Shown here in pieces: positions 56,130 to 64,000 of a DNA stretch of 64,000 bases; within the stretch, counting starts at the first letter, position 1, and each line of letters opens with the position of its first letter. The translations under genes were made by a program, and so were the position numbers. The notes under the pieces are model-generated. The model did no database searches. It was not told the DNA's origin and saw only the letters and a program-made list of their open reading frames with translations. The stretch comes from Pachypanchax playfairii. Its lineage: Eukaryota > Chordata > Actinopteri > Cyprinodontiformes > Aplocheilidae. The stretch is taken from positions 11,341,260 to 11,405,259 of the forward strand of contig SSNP01000001.1 of the NCBI GenBank assembly GCA_006937955.1. The letters run 5' to 3'.

Positions 56130-59100
56130 ATGGGGATACACGGACTTGCTAAGCTGATCGCTGATCACGCTCCCGGCGCCATCAAAGAACAAGACATCAA
56201 GAACTACTTTGGTAACCGTCTTTAAACTATTAAATATATCCAAAAAACTTCAGTAATTCATTCTGTATTGTTAAACCTTTAAAAGCACGTGGCTCAGTAT
56301 CATTATATTTGCTTTATTGTTGTTTGTTCTCATGAAAAACATTATTTTAAATATAAATTGGCTCCTCACAGGCAGGAAAATAGCCATAGACGCCTCCATG
56401 TGCATCTACCAGTTCCTGATCGCTGTGCGTCAGGATGGGAATGTTCTTCAGAACGAAGATGGAGAGACAACAAGGTTCTGTGTCTTTAGTAGGTTTGTAG
56501 TGTGAGTTAGTTAATGACCATTGAACTAATGTTGTGATTTGTCTTCATTTATAGCCACTTGATGGGAATGTTCTACCGCACAATCCGCATGTTGGAGAAC
56601 GGTATAAAGCCTGTGTACGTGTTTGATGGAAAGCCCCCGCAGATGAAGTCAGCAGAGGTTGGTATGAACTGAATTCCTTGAATGTTGGGGGAGTTGGTGT
56701 TTACTTTTAGTGTCTTGCTGGATTGTTGTGGTTCCCATCTGCTGCCATCACGCATAAACATCAAAACCCTGAATCCTCTTTCACTTCATAATTTATTTCC
56801 CTCGTGTTTCAGCTTGAGAAGAGGGGGGAGAGGAGAGCGGAAGCTGAGAAGCTGCTTGCTCAAGCCCAGGAATTGGGTAAAGATGTTATTGTCGTATTAG
56901 AGTCCAGTATTAGCTGTTTTTTAAACTCATTATTCATTTAATTCATTTTTCCTTGAACAAGGGGAACAAGAGAATATCGACAAATTCTCCAAGCGACTTG
57001 TTAAAGTTACAAAGCAACACAATGATGAGTGTAAAAAGCTGCTGAAGCTGATGGGGGTGCCGTACATCGAGGTAAAATTAAGATTAGCTTGAATTCTCTT
57101 GACTTTTATGTACATATTGTTGCTTATAGGAGCTCAGGTACATTTACTGTGAATATATATATAATTACGTGTAAATTTACCCTTTCATACCATTCAAATG
57201 AAGTATAAACAGATGTTTATTTTAGGCTCCCTGTGAAGCTGAGGCCAGCTGTGCTGCTCTGGTTAAAGCAGGAAAGGTGTTTGCCACAGCAACAGAGGAC
57301 ATAGACGGACTCACGTTTGGGACAAATGTCCTGCTGAGACACCTCACCACCAGCGAAGCAAAGTAAAATATACAACACTACATTTAATTTCTATTTTGTG
57401 GGATCTGCATCAGTAAAAACCTGAAAAAAAATAATTGTTGAACAAGATAAATTCAAATTAAACTTTATTTATAACACTTTTCATACTTTGGTAATACAAA
57501 GTACTTCACAGGATAAAAACAAGTTTAAAAGCAACAATCAAACAAAAACAATTCAGACCCTTATTTCCTGCTCCCCCACTCCCCACCCACATAAATACTG
57601 TCTTGCTCTCTAAATTAAAAACTCAATAAATAAACAAATAAATTCACCATCGTGGCATAGAGACACAGTATTTTTGGTCAGTAGTTCTGGAGTTTGTTCA
57701 GAAAGCAGGTTATGTGACATAACCAGATAAATTTGAGGGCAAGTTTGTAGATAACCTCAATTTTCGGTTCCAAAAACGGAGGTATCTTTCAAGGTATGTT
57801 AGTAACCATAGCAACTAAGTCTCTGAACATAACAGGTAGACTTGTCCCAGAGAGGGTTTTGAGCATGGCGTGCTCTTTTGTTGATGATCCTGTTCAGTGT
57901 TTGGACTTTAAATGGAATAAAATAATTAATTACATTTACCAATATTACAACACTGTTATCATTACTGAACGTAAAATGCAGTATGTTACTATCAATCGAT
58001 AAAAAAAACTGTGTAATGAGACTAGACGAAAAGAAACACGTGGTTATATTGCTGGGTTTCACATGACGTTGCGTTGACGTCACCAAATGCAGATGGGGGT
58101 CAGGAAGTAACCGCCGCTGCACAGAACCCTGCTGAACTCTGCTGATTCGGCTAAAAAAATGCCCCAAATCTGTGCAGTCTACGGTTGTTGCAACCGCTCT
58201 AATCGGGAGAAAGACAAACGTTTTTTACATGTCTCGAAAGTCGTGTGCCACAAAGGTCTTAATTTTAAAAAACTTACCGAAAGAAGACGGCAGAAATGGA
58301 TCACTTATCTCCGGCTAAAAACAAGAGGCACAGAAATGGACAATGCTAGAGTTTGCAGCGATCACTTTCTAAAATGTTTAATAAAAGGGTTTAATAAATG
58401 TTCTAGTGTTTTGGTGAACATTTACTTAGAAACACATCTACATAAATGGCAGATAAACAAGTTCTTCTCTGGCCACAAACCACGTTTTTATGGGGGATTC
58501 TGTTGATCTCTGTGAATGGTTGAACTACATTATAGAAATATATAGAGAGAAATTACTTAAAATCAGACAAATCTAATAGAAATTTGGATTTAAAAAGGCA
58601 TAATAAGGTATTTACATGTAGATCCTAGCACGTAAACACACTCGTTATTAGCATTAGCAATAGTATTATTATTATTATGAATTAAAAGTAGCACAACTCA
58701 CGACTTACCCGTGCAAAAACAAGACGACAGCCATTTAAAGCTTCTCTGGATCCTAAATCGTTGACCCAAACTGATACAAAATAGTTGTGGGCTTCCAGGC
58801 TTTTGAAGGCTTTCATTTGATTTGCTGTGTAAAAAGAGGTATGCAGGACGAGAGTTTATGTCGATGGCTTCAATACAGGGTAAATCCTCCAGACTGTATT
58901 AAAGTCCGATCTTTTTAAACTATACGGGTCATAACCTAAATGAAGATTTATTTTTTCGCGATATCGCGTCTGTGCTAGTCCAGTAAACAGTCAAACTGAA
59001 ATCTGAACTTTATTTTCCAGTATTTTTATATACTTTTACTGGTTTCTCTTGTTTTTTTCCCCTAACTAAAGAATATTTTTATTAAAACAAATAAAACATG

Positions 59101-62100
59101 TTGTTTCTTCTTTAGTTTTTAATGCAACTTGATTAAAACATATAAGAAAGTATAAGTGGTACTGTTACCATCAAGTTAAAGCAGAATTTAGTATTTTAAA
59201 AGTAGATTTGATCGTTTTATTAAGCAGAACTTGTGGATCCTCCATTTAAATGTTATGAGTTACATGATGTTTTTATTTCAGGAAACTTCCAATTCAAGAG
59301 TTCCATTTCAGTCGCATCCTGCAGGACATCAATCTGACAAATGAGCAGGTAATGAGCTGTGAAACAAACCAAACAGTCTTTTAGTGAATCAGATCGTTAA
59401 ACTTTAGGGTTTCTTTCTGTTTCCAGTTCATAGATCTTTGCATCCTGTTGGGTTGTGATTACTGCGGCACCATCAAGGGAATCGGCCCCAAGAGAGCCAT
59501 CGACCTGATCCGACAGCACGGCTGCATCGAGGAGATCTTGGAAAACATCGACTCTAATGTTCGTTAACATCCACTCGAATTCTGCCCAGGTGGTTAAACC
59601 AGCTGCTGGTTCTGATTCTGTGTGTCTGTCTTGCGTTTTATTTATTTATTTTTGAACAGAAATACTCCACTCCAGAGGACTGGCTGTACAAAGAAGCTAG
59701 GAGTTTGTTTTTGGAGCCAGAGGTGGTGGATTGCTCCACGGTGGAGCTGAAGTGGACCGAGCCTGATGAGGAGGAACTGATCCAGTTCATGTGCAACGAG
59801 AAACAGTTCAAGTGAGTTACTGGAGACTCGCCACTGTGCTGCATGTTGGATTGTTCTGCCTGTGGTTGAGGACGATAACACGGACTGTCGTTATAGGATT
59901 TGAACACTAGAGGGCGCCGCTGGCTTTGTAGCTGGAATGTTTGAGTTATTTGAGTAAATCTGTTTTTATTATGACTGTATTTCCTTTCTGAGTCAATCTA
60001 TGCAGGAAACTTCACAATAAGATCTATTTTTATATTTTTATTAACAACTATTTAAATATTTTTTTCTCTTGTTGGTTGCTTTAAACCCGAGGAGTGAACA
60101 GATGGTTTCATTTCATAGTCTGACTTGACAAACCCGACAAACTCCATGAAGACGTTCATGTACTACGATGGTGAATAAGACGTTACTTTGAAAAACTCCG
60201 ATTTAAGCTTTAGTCTCTGTTCACAAAAAGTGACGTTTGATGCTTTTTCTACTCAGAATGGATCAATTAAACAAGTTAAAGCTGCTTTCCTTAATTTGCG
60301 TAACAAATTAACTTAACATATTTTTTTTCATGAAAAAATTTTGAAAAAAAATAATTAAGTGGTTCTCTCATATTTGTCTAAAAACATCAACCAATCAAAT
60401 GGTTCGACCCAAAAGGAATGATTGGACAGTCTCTCCAGCCATACGGACTTCCACATTTATTTGGATTCTGTGCTCCTAAAAAACTGAGACATATTACCGC
60501 AGCACACCACTGCTGGGAGTGTTCGCCGCTCTACCATGTCACAGCAGGAGAAACAGCCGCCGGCTGGTTCCGCGTCAGGTTCAGGACAAAGTAACAATTA
60601 ATGTCAGTTGTTTGTTGTTATATTGTTTTCACTTACCGGTGATTCCACCATGTTACGGTACTTGAATGAACTGCAGACCAGTGTCTTGCACTCTGTCGTC
60701 TTCTGGGGCTACGCATGTTTCCAAACCTGGGGGGGCGTGGCTTAGGAATTCTACCCAACGGGATGGGCTGAGAGTTCTGTGACTTTGTTTACATTTGTTT
60801 ACATTCTAAGCTAGGCAATTTGAAATTGTGTATATCACCTTTAAGTTAGGGTTTGGGGGTTTTTGCATTCACTGCTGTTTAATGATTTCATGGAGAAACC
60901 TAATAGAGGGAAGTACATTAATGAAGCAGCGTTACTACAACCAGCTGATATACAGTGTTTCCCAATTTTATCAACCAAAACACGAGCTCATAAATAATTT
61001 ACAGTGTCCATGTAAGATGTAAACAAATAACTACTTCCTGTATTTTGTTACTTCTGGTTTAAAAACTGAGTCTCACCCAAAGCTCATAAAAATAATCATA
61101 CTTGGCTTTTAAGTGTCAAACATCCCAAATTTGCCCCGTGATTCATTAAAAAACTTATAAAGCTTCTAAATGTTTTACTGAGACTCGAACGAGTCACAAA
61201 CACTTTAAACTCTCTGAATCAGACCCATAAATTCCTCATCTGATTTATTTTTGCTTGATAATTTGTTCATTTGTGACACAAAGGCTCGTCATTAAGTTCC
61301 CAGTTGTTTTTTCATGTTGCTAATGCCGAGAAATAGGATTTATTTTGTTAAAAGACATCTGATAAAACTATAATCTACAAACTATTGATAATAAATTCAG
61401 TAATTAAATCTAAAACTCTGTATTGTGGTTAAATTTAGTGACTAACGAGGCCGCGTGCTGATTGGCTTTTAAAACAACGGTGAAGTTATTTTGATCTTAT
61501 TTTTATTTCAGATGTTGAGGGATCAAACGGAACTGTGACGATGTGTAAAGTCAGATTTTTCTACCTGGTATATCGTTAAAAAAAGAATCAGTGAACAAGT
61601 TACTTTTTTTTTACTGAAAGCTAAACTCAGACTATGTTACCATGGCGATCTATCCAACATCAAAGAGTGCTTCTATTGTGATGTTGAAACTTAGATCTCA
61701 AGATAGTCGACTGAGCGAGAATCTGCCTTCGTTTTATTTTACAGATTTATTCAGCTCAGAACATATTAACCGAACCACGTTGACGCGTTCTGCTTCATAT
61801 GAATGAAACTTTATTGATCTGTAACTTTGTGTGTTTGCAGTGAAGACAGAATCCGTAACGGCTGTAAGAAGATCATGAAAAGCCGACAGGGAAGCACACA
61901 AGGACGACTGGACTCTTTCTTCACCGTCACTGGATCTCTGTCCTCAAAACGAAAGGTATCCGTGACTTTATTTCAAAATAAAAGCACATGCCAATTTGTT
62001 TTACACGTGTTATAAAGAGGTTTCCTAAATAATCACCTCACCTGTTTTCTGTCTTTTTTCTTAGGAGCTGGAGACGAAAGGATCAGCAAAGAAAAAACAG

Positions 62101-62142
62101 AAAACTGGAGCCGCTCCTGGCAAATTCAGAAAGGGCAAATAG
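56130..62142 (+). CDS. fen1: Flap endonuclease 1, 11 coding exons, 380 aa
   Basis: FEN1 removes 5' flaps during Okazaki fragment maturation and long-patch base excision repair. Exons 56130-56211, 56372-56474, 56555-56657, 56813-56876, 56962-57071, 57226-57362, 59282-59348, 59427-59558, 59660-59811, 61841-61955 and 62065-62142 join in phase to 380 aa, equal to the human protein. The N-terminal XPG domain begins MGIHGLAKLIADHAPGAIKE. Metal ligands are all present: IAIDASM (D34), VYVFDGKPP (D86), CEAEASC (E158, E160), TEDIDGLTF (D179, D181) and LLGCDYC (D233). The helix-hairpin-helix reads GIGPKRAIDLIRQHG. The PCNA-binding PIP box is QGRLDSFF (about 337-344), followed by a lysine-rich nuclear signal (AKKKQKTGAA). 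The donor of exon 2 (AAG|GTTCTG) is weak. The human coding region lies in one exon, so the intron-rich form here is notable. Intron 6 holds a THAP fragment. Confidence 0.97.
57440..57640 (-). repeat. Fish dispersed repeat fragment in fen1 intron 6
   Basis: AAACTTTATTTATAACACTTTTC, in reverse sense, resembles the tail of the SINE/LINE-type repeat seen at about 52205-52296. Limits are approximate. Confidence 0.4.
58159..58506 (+). pseudogene. THAP zinc-finger fragment in fen1 intron 6
   Basis: MPQICAVYGCCNRSNREKD has the first Cys-x4-Cys pair, RQKWITYLR the conserved Trp, and ARVCSDHFLKC the Cys-x2-His-Phe pair, so the C2CH skeleton of a THAP domain is complete. The closing AVPTIF-type motif is absent; the frame drifts into unrelated sequence and stops. 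Flanking inverted repeats were not found. Most likely a transposon-derived remnant on the sense strand of the fen1 intron. Confidence 0.65.
60905..61220 (+). repeat. Unnamed dispersed repeat, copy 2
   Basis: Second copy of the repeat at 53240-53560, in fen1 intron 9, with the shared blocks listed there in the same order. Confidence 0.7.
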
Positions 62143-62537
62143 ATGGAAGATAAAGATCTTCTGAGGATCTTTTCATATATAAATAGAACTGTAACTGTAG
62201 ACCTGTCTGGTTATTTCTAATGAACCACAAACCATCTGTATTTAATTGCATCAAATGTTTTAATGCTTGAAATAAAAAGTTGGATTTTCTTTGTGAAGGT
62301 CAGTGTCTGCTGACGGTTGGAGTTACACATAAATATTCATAAAAAACTCACTTTAACTGAGCAGAATGTTTATAAAGCATCTTATCTGAATAGAAAAACA
62401 GATTTGAATGCTTTTATTTTGAAATGTGCAGTTTTTATATTAGGTTTAAACAATAAAACTGGAAACATCAAATGCGTCTCATCAGCACATTTGAAGCCGA
62501 TTTGATTCCTCCTTCTGACGCCATGATGAGTTGGACT
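62143..62537. other. fen1 3' UTR and flank
   Basis: 3' UTR to about 62295, then AT-rich sequence without recognised genes. Confidence 0.5.
62271..62276 (+). terminator. fen1 polyadenylation signal
   Basis: AATAAA 129 nt after the stop codon, followed by a TG-rich stretch (GTCAGTGTCTGCTGACGGTTG). Confidence 0.75.
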
Positions 62538-62579
62538 TTAACCACAGAGTTCCAGCTCAAGCGTCTCGTCCTCGTGCAC
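62538..62579 (-). CDS. Candidate terminal coding exon of an unidentified minus-strand gene
   Basis: On the minus strand, a pyrimidine-rich acceptor (TTTCCTGGTTTTGACCAG) precedes 14 codons reading VHEDETLELELCG and a TAA stop. The acidic C-terminal look and the good acceptor are suggestive, but the exon is short, upstream exons were not found within the window, and chance is a real possibility. Confidence 0.2.
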   Translation of the reverse strand: MHEDETLELELCG

Positions 62580-64000
62580 CTGGTCAAAACCAGGAAATGG
62601 AAAACTAGATACTTCATGTGCTTAAAATAACTTGTTTTACATTCATTAGACAAAATATTATTGACTATTTCAAACTACATTAAACACATCAGCAAGTCTG
62701 ATGGAATTACAATCAGAACTCCTTTGATATTTTAGATTAATTAACTTTTTAAAATCTAATGCTCTTTATTTCACATATTTTTAAAAAATAGAAATGTTAC
62801 TTCCTCATATCGAAAGGAAACTGTAAACATGATAAGGGTGAAATGATCATGTAACTTTCATAAATAAAGAAATGTTACTTCCTCTAATTACATTATCTTG
62901 TCTAAATAAAATTCAATCTCACGTCAAACAAACTCAGATTTTATAAAGATTTATTGGGTTTGATCACTTTAAGGCCAAAAAATAAAACAGTAAACACAAG
63001 TTTTACTTAAAAACAATAAAACAGTCACAATAAAAACTTATTCTTCTTAACTGATTTAAAGACACATTCTTAAGAATTAAAATAAATCTGCAGTTTATAC
63101 AAATAGAACATCAAACACCCAGAATACAAGAGCTTTATATAAGCTGCATTATTTCATATTAATTACATGTTCCTGTCTTTTTGTGAAGAACTTTCTGAAT
63201 AGTAAATTATTAAATTTAGATCATGTTCACCAAAATTATTTTCGTTGTTAATTAGGTGGCGTTTTGTTACTATTGGGCTAAAATCCAGCATGTTCAACCC
63301 ATGTTCTTTGTCATTTTAGTGTTTTTGGACTGATCCAGAGTCAGTAAGTCATTTTCTATACCTGTTCAGGGTCGCAGGAAGCTGGTGTCTCCAGTGGTCA
63401 TTGGGCGAGAGGCGGGGTCACACCTGGACAGGTCGCCAGTCTATCACAGCTGATCAACAGAATCTATCACTACATTCTATCTGTGGTTTTATACACGACT
63501 ATAAAAAGTGCCAAAAGGAGCTCGTGACCATACGATTTTATCCAGGGTTCAAAAAGTAGCTGCAACCAAAATATTTATAGTAAATCCACATTTTTAAAGA
63601 CTTATTTCGCAACAGAAACTGTGATTAAAGGCACCTGCAAGTTAATGAGGGCTGAATTCCACGTCACTTCCTCTAAATGGAATGCAGCCCTCATTAAACC
63701 TGTGACTTCCCAACATTTCCACTTCAAACACCAAGTCTGCTTTTCATTTCATTCATTTCTCCCCGATGAGCAAAATAAAACCATATATTCACCCCAAAAA
63801 TGTATTTTCCAAGAATTTGTGCCTGAAATATTCAGAATTTACAAACTGGATGAGAGATTTCATGAGGATTCCACTCGAATGGGACATTTTTTTATTTGTT
63901 AAATCTTAATAGTTTGAACATTTTGATCCAGTCAGACATCGACATGAAGGTGTAAACACTAATTTTAAATGTTGGCGTTAGCGCCCTCTCAACTCAACAG
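62580..64000. other. AT-rich sequence at the right edge
   Basis: No gene recognised. A minus-strand AATAAA (TTTATT at about 62949-62954) could be the 3' end of a gene lying to the right. The frame at 63621-63902 shows no known domain. Confidence 0.4.
63340..63460 (-). mobile_element. Fragment of the L2-like SINE tail
   Basis: CCTGTTCAGGGTCGCAGGAAG, GCTGGTGTCTCCAG and GACAGGTCGCCAGTCTATCAC are the complement of the tail seen at 33922-34231. Confidence 0.75.

Overview
The window is vertebrate nuclear DNA, and intron structure plus repeat content point to a percomorph-type ray-finned fish. I see no bacterial, phage or viral genes. The sequence is AT-rich, has typical GT-AG introns of 70 bp to several kb, and carries repeats usual for teleost genomes: Tc1 and pogo/Tigger DNA transposons, hAT and TTAA-flanked miniature elements, tRNA-headed SINEs, and GATG and GT microsatellites.

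Five genes can be assembled exon by exon with matching splice phases. From left to right they are rec8 (+, meiotic cohesin kleisin, 5' end outside the window, last 15 exons at 199-15536); a small unrecognised four-exon gene (+, 18174-18935, 152 aa); ipo4 (-, importin-4, 30 exons, 1086 aa, 19451-32310); nanog (+, homeobox pluripotency factor, 4 exons, 394 aa, 36827-39579); tm9sf1 (-, nine-span membrane protein, 8 exons, 594 aa, 40430-51608); and fen1 (+, flap endonuclease, 11 coding exons, 380 aa, 56130-62142). The order rec8-ipo4-tm9sf1 matches the mammalian REC8-IPO4-TM9SF1 block (established knowledge). In this fish nanog lies between ipo4 and tm9sf1, and fen1 follows tm9sf1.

The small gene and ipo4 converge tail to tail. 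ipo4 and nanog diverge, nanog and tm9sf1 converge, and tm9sf1 and fen1 diverge. The genes do not form a pathway. rec8 acts in meiosis and nanog in the early embryo, while ipo4, tm9sf1 and fen1 are housekeeping genes for nuclear import, secretory-pathway sorting and DNA replication/repair.

Most of the remaining sequence is mobile DNA in introns and intergenic spaces. The main theme is a set of non-autonomous elements flanked by TTAA whose ends begin AG (at least four families). Two of these elements carry decayed THAP zinc-finger reading frames, which fits the Kolobok superfamily. One nested insertion can be compared with an empty site elsewhere in the same window. Other notable structures are a roughly 47-unit minisatellite in the last ipo4 intron whose units join a GATA motif to a forkhead motif, an 80-nt near-perfect hairpin in a tm9sf1 intron, a young SINE with an exact 15-bp target duplication, a palindromic E2F site in the fen1 promoter, and a Tc1 transposase remnant with a 36-residue catalytic spacing.
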